Shown: in pieces, positions 55,021 through 64,000 of the stretch | Numbering within the stretch: the stretch's first letter is position 1 | How the letters are laid out: each line of letters opens with the position of its first letter | Assembly: GCF_964340395.1 (NCBI RefSeq) | Contig: NC_135551.1 | Span: 8,413,379 to 8,477,378, forward strand | DNA: 64,000 nucleotides | DNA from: Glandiceps talaboti | Taxonomy: Eukaryota; Hemichordata; Enteropneusta; Spengelidae | Direction: 5' to 3' | Translations under genes and position numbers: made by a program | The notes under the pieces: model-generated | Seen by the model: the letters and a program-made list of their open reading frames with translations, nothing else | Told to the model about the DNA's origin: nothing | Database searches by the model: none

Positions 55021-55991
55021 TTAAAGTCCTAGCCCCCCAAAAAATAAAGTGTGTTTTGGTGGGGACAAAGAAAACAGTATTGCTTTTGCAAATTGCCATG
55101 ATTTGTCAATTGGATGATAATAATGTGTAACTGGTGCAGAATCACTAATGATTTTACAATCATTATCACTGTGCTGATAACTTGTTTGTGAAACAGTTCT
55201 TTGTAATTTGTCTGATTTACACACCTGTGTCATGCTATGGACTCTATATGTAGCTATCTCACAAGTGTTTTTGTGAGTTAATGTTTGTTGTTTTGTTGAA
55301 TATATCTGTACCTTTTTTAAATGAGGTTTTGTGACATTAATTTTAAGTACACATGACAAAGGTTGTGAAACAGTTCTTTGTAATTGGTCTGTTTTACACA
55401 CCTGTGGCATGCTTTTGACACTACATGAAGCTGTTTCACTAGTATATTGTGTTAATGTGTCTTGCTCTGTTGAATACATTTGTACTTCCTTTAAATCAGG
55501 GTTCGCGACATTAATTTTACGCGCACATGATCTTTCTGTTTTTGAGAATTTTTTTTTATTATCAACTTTAAGTGTTTGTTTCGTCTTATGTATATACTTT
55601 TCTTCAGTTGTACATGTTATGATGGCAGATGAACATATCCCATAATGTGCTGTAAGGTTAAAGGAATCACTTGGACTATTTGTTGTATAGACTAGTGTAG
55701 GAGTAATTTCAAAAGCCACACTTGCAAGAGAATCCTCAGTCAATGTTGATGTTAGTTGTCTTAAATGGGTACAGAGATCATGTATTGTCTTGAAAATGAT
55801 AAGAACTGCATGTCCATCAGGCATTGAATAACCTTGATCACTTCTGCTATGAGGATCGAACAAGTGGAACTGGTCATCTTGAGTAAATAATGCCATACCA
55901 TAGTCTTTCACTATAAGAATACACTGGGATGAAATTTCTAGAGCACTCTCAAATACACTCTCCATTTTATGAAATTCAATATCAGTGGTAG
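55021..55991 (-). pseudogene. C-terminal part of a C76/OTU-like cysteine protease with two 58-residue repeats
   Basis: The minus-strand frame is open from inside the inverted arm (about 56103) down to TAA at 55023-55021. The protein-like part starts at the arm border (55991; first Met at 55965). It reads SSQCILIVKDYGMALFTQ, then FHLFDPHSRSDQGYSMPDGH, VLIIF. The FDPHSR...G block carries the catalytic His region of papain-fold proteases of the herpesvirus-tegument (C76)/OTU-like type found in invertebrate transposons. The N-terminal half with the catalytic Cys is missing here. Two tandem copies of a 58-residue basic repeat follow (INVANPDLKEVQMYSTEQ and INVTKPHLKKVQIYSTKQ). The 2A exon that could precede this domain now lies upstream but on the opposite strand. 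Confidence 0.45.
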
Positions 55992-56758
55992 GAGTAAATT
56001 GTTGGATCCTGTACTGGTTTACAAGCATACAGACACAACAAAGGCACACACCTTGCACAACAGACATAAATACAATAACAAAGTTCTCAGAACCCGAGAA
56101 CACTCTTCAGTTGAGGAGGTTAAAGTAGGATTTGGGCACCGTCCCAAATTAACTGCTGGTCTGAACATAGACCACTAGAGAACTAGAGAACACAAAGAGA
56201 ACAAAAGCAAAGACAACAACCAAAATCTAATAAAACACATGTGATAGGACAGTACATACATAAAATAAAAGACAGGTGATAGGACAGTACATACATAAAA
56301 TAAAAGACAGGTGATAGGACAGTACATACATTATTAGAAACTTGTCCTAGAACTCACTACAATATTATAAGTTGTACCAAGGATACAAACACTTGAAAGA
56401 ACTAGAAATAGAAAGTCCAATTGTCTTAGTTTATATTTCAAATTACTGACTAGGTATTAGCAATAAAACAATCATGGGAATGTGTGTCCAACAATACAGG
56501 CAGTCTGTAGGAAGTTTTTATTCTGTGCACTACATGATCAATGTAAAATTAACAAAGATATTGTCCTTCTGCTGCGCTTGTATTCTTCGCCTTTACTTGT
56601 ATTATAATTATTACACCAGGATGTTGCTCCTGCTTGGAGGTGATATAGAAACAAACCCAGGTCCTCCAACACCAAAACAGACTTGCCCTGGTAAATTTGC
56701 AATTATTGGTAGTATACATCAAGGTTCACCCCAATTTTTGATTACTGAATCTGGTGCA
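55992..56758 (+). repeat. right arm of the 765-bp inverted duplication
   Basis: Counterpart of 50913-51675. The segment between the arms is 4.3 kb. The three 35-bp internal repeats are at about 56232-56335. Confidence 0.9.
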
Positions 56759-56770
56759 TGTCATTCATAA
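56474..56770 (+). CDS. copy R: N-terminal exon with intact 2A peptide
   Basis: ATG 56474 opens 98 residues: a basic/hydrophobic N-terminus (SFCCACILRLYLYYNYYT), MLLLLGGDIETNPGP with the 2A core at 56636-56665 (residues 55-64), then CPGKFAIIGSIHQGSPQFLI and a stop at 56768-56770 just past the arm border. D-I-E-T-N-P-G-P fits the DxExNPGP ribosome-skipping consensus; separation would fall before the last Pro and release a 63-residue leader. In related invertebrate proteins SIHQG.S.F...GxQC begins a papain-fold protease, so the exon may have lost its downstream half (inference). Leaders of this kind can act as signal sequences in echinoderm proteins. Confidence 0.55.
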   Translation: MGMCVQQYRQSVGSFYSVHYMINVKLTKILSFCCACILRLYLYYNYYTRMLLLLGGDIETNPGPPTPKQTCPGKFAIIGSIHQGSPQFLITESGACHS

Positions 56771-57468
56771 AAATTAATTGAAAACAATTCATTTCCCTTT
56801 ATTTCTCTAAAATTTGATATCCTTTTAATTTTCATGAATGGAAAATGATTTTTCATCCAAATTTGCCGGAAATACGTACATTTTTAATGTGACGAATTTG
56901 GGCTAAGAATAACCGAATACGTTCAGTGCAAACGTGCAGTAACAAACATGGCTGCCACATTGGAGCTACCTCGTGGTACTACGATCGCGATTCACATCCA
57001 AACGTGATCATTTAGGACATAAATTTTACCATGGAACCGTACCGGAGTAGTTATTTCTAAAGAACATGTATAAATTTTATGATTTTGTTCGTATTTATCG
57101 ATACAATGTGAAAATTGCCGTGACATCGTACATCGTATGCGTACTGTATTACGTATACGGGAAGGCTTGGAAATTACCGGCTTGATATACCCGGCCATAG
57201 AAACTACCAACATACCGTCTTCTACTTTACGACGGTACTACATTTACTGTTTTTGTTTCGGCTACCATTGTTATAATCAAGGCGATAAATAAGTTCATAA
57301 ATGATGATAGACGCAGTGTCGCTGTTCACTTCCTTCATTAACGGCATTGAATAGAATCTCTTGAAGACGTTCACATCAAAACAAAGGGGCGCTGAACGCA
57401 AACAGAGGGGCGGTCCATGAAAACAGAGGGGCGGTGCGCCCCTCAAAAACCCCTCGTGGAGAACACTG
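56771..57468. other. spacer between 2A exon and second direct repeat
   Basis: No gene recognised. It includes two GAGGGGCG words near 57385-57435 next to the repeat border. Confidence 0.4.
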
Positions 57469-57982
57469 ATAATGTAGGGTTAAACTTACAACGGAATCTA
57501 CTGTATCGTGGAGAATGGAAGAAATTTTGTGCGAGCACTACAATTCATGAATGAAATCTAAAGCACATACGTCATCAGCCTCTTTTTGGATAACGTTGGC
57601 GATCTTGCACAATATTCTCAGATTTGGATTCACACTATTAGACATATTCATATATTAGACGAATTGGATAGGGACCAAATAATTCTCAAAAAGTACAATA
57701 AACCGTTTTCCGGCCATATTTGATGATTTTGATAAACAAATATGCATACTTGCGCTTACAACTTTCATTTAAAAGCTTTATTTACACACATACCATTTAC
57801 CACAAATGTACAATTATGATTGGCACAGCATGAAATGCATTGTATGTAATGAAGTGTGCACTAGTTTTCATACTGGTACAAAGCGCATTGACAATAAAGA
57901 TTAACAATTATCCAAAGCACATTGACAATAAAGAATAATAATTCTCCTTACCTTTTATCGATGCAGATAATATAAAAAACAA
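57469..57982 (+). repeat. 514-bp direct repeat, copy 2
   Basis: Copy of 54464-54977. It is followed directly by the hairpin-ended unit starting AAAAGTCACTCTTAC. Confidence 0.92.
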
Positions 57983-59875
57983 AAGTCACTCTTACAAACA
58001 TCCGAATCTAATCTGAATTTGAATTCGATAATCTAAATTTGAATTCGATGATTGCAATTCTGAACCCATGTTCATACACATGTACAATTTACTCTACAAA
58101 TTATTGTTACAGACATGTGAAATATTTTAAATGTTTGTAAATCAGCTAAACCACATCGCATCCAAAAGAAAATCAGCGTGCATATGTAACTCATATCTAA
58201 TTATGAATGTACCAATTTTGGAAGGAATCGGTCCATGATTGTCCGAGATATGGCTGAGGACGGACACACGCATGCATGCACGGACGGACGGACGCACGGA
58301 TGCACACACGCACGGACAGAACCCAATTTATAAAGCCCCCGCCTCGGACTTCGTCCGACGGGGGCTAACAAAAGTCACTCTTACAAACACCCGAATCTAA
58401 TCTGAATTTGAATTCGATAATCTAAATTTGAATTCGATGATTGCAATTCTGAACCCATGTTCATACACATGTTACAGTCTGGACATTCGTCTGCGCAGCC
58501 TGTCTGCGCATATTTATCGTGCATTAACGTTGAAATCCTACTTCGGTCTAAATATTCATAGAATTTGATGCTTTTATAGAGTTTGAATCTTTAAATACAA
58601 CATGACCAACATTATTATGAATAAGGCTCTCTGAGAAGTGGAAATTCCAGCAAATGTTCGGAAAGAATTTCAACATTTTTATCGATTGATCACAGAGTGC
58701 ATCGTGACTTATCCAAGTGACATATTTTCGACACAAAAAAATATACGTAAAGTGAAATGTTCTTTGATGAAAAACATGTTTACACATAAACAAGCAACAA
58801 GAAAATCACATGAGATGAAATCTATATCTGGAAAATACATGGGCCAATTGTGTTTATTATTTTTTAAAACATCGCATAGAAATTATAACTCCTAGCTGAT
58901 CAATGAAGACTAAAACTGAATTATCGAAAATAAAAATTGCCTTGAAAGTTTGACTGTCATTTGACTTTATCGGCAAAAATAAAGGCCGTGGTCAAATTTC
59001 GTGAATTTTCATACAGTGATTAACTGTGCGGTGATTTTTAGCATGATGCATTTTGATCACATTTTACTTGCATACGGACGGAAAACGAGCCAGTAAAACC
59101 TACAGTAGTCGAGAGTACGTTGCACTAAATTTCTAAAAACAAACAAGGTTACATGTTCAGAGATATAGTTGAATATCATTGCATGGACAGATTTTACGTT
59201 GCAGGGCTTCATCTGTGTAGAATTTAATAACAAATCGAATGATGTATGTGACATGCTTAGCCCGTGCGTCTTTCTCTTAGCCCAGGCCGTTTTACGATGG
59301 GTATGTTTTCTTCACGGAAGTGAAACTGAGAAATCTGAAAACGAACATCGACCAAACAAAACGGTATAATGAAAAATCTCACGTGAAACTATGTTTTTTG
59401 AAGGTACTAAACATGCGAGTAGGTCACTTGTAGATTGTACAGTGACTTTGGAACATTGTACATGTAGCATTCTAAAAATAACACTGTATTGTTATGTAGA
59501 TAGCATCTCGAAGGAACACATGAAGTAGCGCGCCATTTGATGTGATTCAACTCTGACCGTATGCAAATGAGATCGAATGTCCAGACTGTAACACATGTAC
59601 AACTTACTCTACAAATTATTGTTACAGACATGTGAAGTATTTTAAATGTTTGTAAATCAGCTAAACCACATCGCATCCAAAAGGAAATCAGCGTGTATAT
59701 GTAACTCATATCTAATTATGAATGTACCAATTTTGGAAGGAATCGGTCCATGATTGTCCGAGATATGGCTGAGGACGGACACACGCATGCATGCACGCAC
59801 GCACGCGTACGGACGCACGCACGGACAAAACCCAATTTATAAAGCCCCCGCCTTCGTCCGACGGGGGCTAACAAA
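57983..59875 (+). mobile_element. tandem pair of hairpin-ended Helitron/pearl-like units
   Basis: Unit 1 spans about 57983-58369 and unit 2 about 58370-59875, the latter enlarged by a 1.1-kb insertion. Each starts AAGTCACTCTTACAAAC, contains CCACATCGCATCCAAAAG, a GGAC/GCAC tetranucleotide-like array, then AATTTATAAAGCCCCCGCC and a terminal hairpin (AGCCCCCG...CGGGGGCT) followed by AACAAA. Tetranucleotide array plus 3' hairpin parallels the element at 12109-13336, but the sequences are different. No coding capacity. Confidence 0.6.
58473..59590. mobile_element. 1118-bp DNA transposon with 17-bp perfect TIRs and 8-bp TSD
   Basis: The left end TACAGTCTGGACATTCG (58473-58489) is the exact reverse complement of the right end (59574-59590). 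ACACATGT is duplicated at 58465-58472 and 59591-59598. Unit 1 of the surrounding repeat carries the uninterrupted site (CATACACATGTACAATTTAC, about 58073-58092), so the insertion is precisely defined. Inside, a frame at 58638-58895 (+, EIPANVRKEFQHFYRLITEC) has no recognised motif. It is probably non-autonomous. TIR and 8-bp TSD would suit hAT- or P-like families, but superfamily is not assigned. Confidence 0.88.
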
Positions 59876-60029
59876 CGATCTATCACCCGTGCAACGAATC
59901 TCCACTCTTCTCCCGCGTCTTCTAGCTTTATATAAAACAAGGAACAGAACACATAATCACCGGAGAATACTAGCATTCAATATTACTAACACCACAATTG
60001 CTACAAATGCATTCATTACTTCTACTACA

Positions 60030-60148
<119 letters not shown>

Positions 60149-60334
60149 TCCTAGCTGTTTCTCCTTATATCTTTATAATATCACTTTAATATTAATTATC
60201 ATAACTGCCTGTTTGTTTTAGTAATCAAGTCCAGGAAAAGTTTAGGCATTTCGTCAACCATATATCCTATTGTTTATTTAAATTTCTAAATTCTCTTTAA
60301 AGCACATGACAAGGAAATGACGATGGAACTTTAC

Positions 60335-61102
60335 CTTGGGAGTGCTACTGTCAACGCCTTCGTCTACTACTGTGTCATCACTTTCTGCATACTTCAATTC
60401 CATTTGATATCTCTTCTTGTTTGGTTTTGTAAGACAGAGAGGGCGTGACAGAATATCCATGAAGACCGTTCTGATCCAGTCAAGAATAGGATGTGTACGT
60501 ATAGTACGACAGTAAATGTTGTACACCAGGGATGTCTCGGCAATAACGAAAAGGTCTAAGATGATACCGAATAGGATAAGTCTGCTCATGGCAGTCACTG
60601 ATGACGTCACCATTGATAACATTGCATCAAAGATAATCAGAGAAATGAGGATGCCGACTGCAAGGATCATCTTTTCACGAGAAGCCAGAGGGAGCGCGAA
60701 AATAAAGATCATTGCCATAGCAATCAGAGATGCAGGTGTTGCCATTGTGGCTGAATAGAAAGACGGATCTCGTGCAAATTCTATGGTATACGTTATGGTT
60801 GTGTAGGTTCCAGCACAACAGTCATATTTTCTACTGTCCTGTCTTTCCGCAACATGTTTTGCTACAACCCATTCAGGATGTTCGTTGTAGTGATCTAGCC
60901 ACAAGCCATCTTCCTTCATTTGAATATCTAGGTATGAAGCGTCGTAACCCCAAGATCCTATCACAAACTTACAGACAAGTTTGTCATGTGGAAAATATCT
61001 CTCCTGCTTCTCACAGGCGGTGGTAGCTTTGAAAACGGGAAGATAACGTACAGTACCATCAGGGTTAAGATGGGCACTGAGGGAGCCACTGTTCTTTTCA
61101 GC
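60335..61102 (-). CDS. receptor exon: Cys-loop, loop C, M1-M3, M3-M4 loop
   Basis: 768 nt, open throughout; acceptor GGAGAATTACAG, donor GTAAAG. Compared with alpha7-like M2, Ser/Thr at 2' and 6' are replaced by Ile and Gly, 9' is Ile instead of Leu, 15' is Asp and the 20' acidic residue is Met. Confidence 0.75.
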
Positions 61103-62278
61103 CTGTAATTCTCCGCAATAAAAAACAAAGAGCAAATAAACAGAAAGAGTCAACTGAAAAAGCAAATTTAATTCTTAGAAGTTAAATTGTTTGATGATTC
61201 CATAAACATAGCCAATGAGTTATAAATAATTGAAGATTGTGACCGTTATAGACATGTACTGATTAACTCTTGATTACAATACAAATTAAATTGTCGAACT
61301 TCATGTGATATAATGCTGTCTGTCTGAAAGTCTTGGAAAAGGTTTAATTCGTTGTCTTCACAGTTTGAAGTAAAGTCGTCAAGATTCATTCCAAACAACA
61401 GTATTTGCAAAGAAAACACATAAGTGTAACTACTTATTTGCAGTAAAAAGTATTCAACTTGCCATAAATGTAATGATACAGTATTGCAGATGATAGCCCA
61501 TTCTCTCAAGCAAGAGTAAAGTCTATCTGCTAACGCAATAACATTTTATTCCAAGTTTGTCCATATGATGAAAAAAATTAAATTTTGACAAGAACACAAA
61601 CTATTTCCAGTTTTTAGTCTACGTATCATGCGACTGCACCGTCTATCACATGGTGCGCGTGAGACAAACTGATTGGTTGCATTGTTGATGAACAAAGCCT
61701 CATGATAAATGCTGCTTTGGTATGTGAATGAAACCATGGCCTCTTTGACGGTGCAGTAAAAAAGACTGATTTAGGACGATGATCATAGCTTAGACGCTTT
61801 TATTCGCACAATTAAACAACTGACGATGTTTAAAGCACGGTGCTAGGCTGTGAATTGTGGGTAATTGACCAAATAAACTGGAATCATAGCTTATAGGCTG
61901 TTGACATGATATGAATGAACGGTGTCTAATGTAAATACATACATTGTGTTAATTTTAGTTTCAAACATACAAAAAAAGTAATACTTTACCGTTCACAGGC
62001 TCACAATATAGGCTGGGTTGTCGTTTTGCTCATTATTCCTGTTGCAAGTTATACAAATTAATAGGGAGACAGTCATGTGTATGTCTAAGTTCTGGGCTTA
62101 CCGTAATAAATGCAATCGTGATAACTATGACAAATTTTACTATAGATCTCAGAGAAATAATACTTGCCCATTGTAAAGTGCAATATCCGGCCGCGCGCCA
62201 CAGCATCCGTGATGCTACTTGCAGGCCATGAATGTTAATTTCGCTAACATTCCACGCCAGACGGTGGTCCTGCCATGT
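60335..62278 (-). CDS. nicotinic-type Cys-loop receptor subunit, two internal exons
   Basis: Minus-strand exons 62278-62164 and 61102-60335 have AG/GT borders and compatible phase 0. The first encodes TWQDHRLAWN...IHGLQVASRMLW and, after a frame lesion, RPDIALYNGQ. The second (256 codons, open) encodes NPDGTVRYLP, a 13-residue Cys-loop (ACEKQERYFPHDKLVC), GSWGYD, and loop C with vicinal cysteines (YDCCAGTY, alpha-type). M1, M2 (EKMILAVGILISLIIF) and M3 follow, then HPILDWIRTVF and a cytoplasmic loop ending at AAG|GTAAAG. Signal peptide exons (to the right) and the M4 exon (to the left) were not found; the adjacent DNA on both sides is mobile elements. Family certain; activity doubtful because of the lesion and the missing M4. 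Confidence 0.75.
61103..62163 (-). other. intron of the receptor gene
   Basis: About 1.06 kb between the two exons. No nested element or gene recognised. Confidence 0.55.
62164..62278 (-). CDS. receptor exon: ligand-domain WxDxRLxW to LYNG, with frame lesion
   Basis: Acceptor TTTGTTTCACAG, donor GTATTA. The length of 115 nt is one more than a multiple of three, because TGGCGCGCGGCCGGAT carries extra bases between the codons of LW and RPD. Without them both ends are phase 0. Confidence 0.65.
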
Positions 62279-62619
62279 CTGTGAAACAAAATCCAAAATG
62301 ATTAGGTCAAGATAAATATCGAAATTCGATAGTATGAATATTTATCATGTTAGACTTTTAGCATTCATTACGACCAAAATGACAATTGTCGACATTCTGA
62401 CTGTAAATAAAATATAATACATAAAATGTGACACTCACTGATTCAGTCATGCTAAAAAGTGGCCCTCCGGCAACTTTACTTCCCTAAAACATAACCCTCC
62501 CCTTGTTAAAGCACTTTAAATTGTGGGCTAAATTGCTGTCAGGAATATAGGACATAAGTACCAGAATCATTGGCAATGATTCAATCCAGCCGCTGCCACC
62601 AATGTTAAAACCTTAAAAT
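62279..62619. other. spacer between receptor exon and Gypsy relic
   Basis: No further receptor exon or other gene is recognised here. If upstream exons exist they are beyond the Gypsy insertion. Confidence 0.45.
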
Positions 62620-63769
62620 GATTGGTTCGTACGTTTTGATGTACCAAGGAGGTTGCATAGTGACCAAGGACGAAATTTCGAAAGTAACGTCATCACAGAA
62701 TTATGTAAATTATATGGTATCCAGAAATCGGGAACGACTCCATACCACCCCCAAGGGAACGACAGTGTGAACGTTTTAATAGAACTTTGCATTATAGTTT
62801 ACGAACACTTTCATATGAAAAGAAGAAAAAGTGGACAGGACACATATGAGAGTTAGTGTATGCTTATAATGCTACCCCACACTCATCGACTGGTTATTCA
62901 CCATATTTCTTGATGTTTGGCAGAGAACCGAGACTACCTGTCGATCATTTGTTGGGAATTGGTCTACAACAAGATGGTGAACAAGTTATAACTGGGTCTA
63001 CTGGCATGGTTTAAGACTTTCAGATGATTTTGGTAAGGCTGGTACTAACATGGAAAGGGAAGCTGTATATAGGCAGAACAATTATAACCCACACGCGGCT
63101 GAATATCCGATTCCAATTGGTGGGAAGGTGTATCTACGTAAACGAGTTTTAGCCCGAAATAAAACCCAGGATACTTGGAATGCTATTCCCTATAAAGATG
63201 TGGTAGACCTGATCCGAGTGGAAACGTGTATACTTTTGAACCAATTGACGAAGTTGGAACTAGTGGTAATGTATATAGAAATGAACAGTAAGGAAATGGT
63301 GGATGAAACTATCAAGAAATACGATTCGTCTGATGATGAATTGGACGTCCCTGTACAGACTAACAAACCTGACGAAAGTGAGACTGACAGTGACGATGAC
63401 GAAACATATATCTTACATATACCACGTGACAGTATTTTTTTAGCAGATGTTCATTCGAAACCTAGTGAAACCGCTATTGAGCCAGACTTAATTGACTATA
63501 ATAAAACCACTCCTAATAATACTGTAACTGAAACCTATGATAACACACACCCAACTATAAATTCGCATATCGATGATCAACACGAAGTGAACATAGTAAT
63601 CTGTATCATCTATCCCGTTCTGTTCTCCAACAGTCCCCAAGTAGTTGACAATGTAGAATATAGTATTCCTCAACCTTCAGTAATTGAACTAGGAAATGTA
63701 CTTACTAATCTAGGATCAACTTTAGGAGAAGTAATCGTCAAGGGTTGGTTAAAAACTAATAATACATAA
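62620..63769 (+). pseudogene. Ty3/Gypsy retrotransposon integrase and C-terminal region, decayed
   Basis: [13 protein letters not shown] and [10 protein letters not shown] are Gypsy integrase core motifs carrying the second catalytic Asp. The usual Glu (QVERFNRTL-type) is replaced by [12 protein letters not shown] frame change near 62845 precedes [20 protein letters not shown] and [10 protein letters not shown] further change leads to the open frame 63050-63769 (YRQNNYNPHAAEYPIPIGGK, VYLRKRVLARNKTQDTWNAI), ending in an acidic tail and TAA at 63767-63769. The order is that of a pol 3' end. RT, RNase H and LTRs are not in the window. Inactive copy. Confidence 0.75.
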
Positions 63770-64000
63770 CTAGTCAAAAAAATCTAACCCCTAACATAGT
63801 GTACACTAGTAGAAAAAATAGTACAGATTACGACGTTTTCCGTACTATAGTTCAGATTGAGTTCAATTCTGTACTTTTATGCTGATGAGGTGGACGTTTC
63901 TGTACTTTCCCATTAGCGCCTGTCTAATCGGATTATACTCGATCTGAAAAATAGTTCAGATTGCGAGTCGGAAGTGATTTGAATACATTTGCATTTAGTT

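Noticed and set aside
54464-57982. LTR retrotransposon with 514-bp LTRs
   Set aside because: No TG..CA ends, no primer-binding site or polypurine tract seen, no gag-pol inside, flanks lack a target duplication.

Overview
This is eukaryotic nuclear DNA from a marine invertebrate metazoan. Coding exons are short and have GT..AG borders, non-coding DNA is AT-rich and full of microsatellites, and transposon remains are dense. A large Roc-COR protein, TSP1-repeat exons, a nicotinic-type Cys-loop receptor, P2X7-C-like zinc modules and 2A peptides all fit an invertebrate deuterostome (amphioxus or acorn-worm type) or a lophotrochozoan. I cannot fix the species from the sequence.

Host-like genes. 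(1) At 1722-4562 (+) an almost intronless gene encodes a Roc-COR GTPase-like protein. Its Roc domain appears to be split by a multi-pass membrane domain. (2) At 6264-15036 (+) a five-exon gene can be modelled completely with consistent phase. It encodes a secreted 297-residue protein: signal peptide, coiled coil, three thrombospondin type 1 repeats, short Cys-containing tail. Its third intron has swallowed a LINE that itself carries a nested tandem-repeat element. (3) At 60335-62278 (-) two exons encode the core of a nicotinic-receptor-like subunit with an unusual pore helix. One exon has a frame lesion and no M4 exon is visible.

Mobile DNA fills most of the rest. 19-24 kb: a broken CACTA/plavaka-like transposase, duplicated segments, a Ty3/Gypsy gag+RT relic and a palindromic minisatellite. 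25.76-31.31 kb: an apparently intact 5.5-kb DNA element with about 150-bp terminal inverted repeats. Its 1521-residue protein has two N-terminal zinc modules, a candidate PIN/FEN-like acidic triad and a Tesmin-type CXC tail. 32.3-35.5 kb: a DDE-like relic followed by a piggyBac transposase with an intron. 35.7-37.4 kb: G/C homopolymer runs, diverged tandem units and a long hairpin. 39-45 kb: Harbinger-type fragments, the 3' end of another LINE, and two intact terminal exons of a transposon-derived protein. 48.4-49 kb: a P2X7-C-like module on the minus strand.

50.7-60 kb is the most rearranged stretch. Two inverted arms of about 765 bp each carry an exon ending in a 2A ribosome-skipping motif. 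Between and beside them lie part of a candidate C76/OTU-like cysteine protease, a foldback-like element whose inverted ends are minisatellites, a 265-bp tandem duplication, a 514-bp direct repeat in two copies, and a tandem pair of hairpin-ended, Helitron/pearl-like units. One unit of that pair was later hit by a 1.1-kb element with 17-bp inverted repeats and an 8-bp target duplication; the neighbouring unit preserves the empty site. The window ends in a decayed Ty3/Gypsy integrase region (62.6-63.8 kb).
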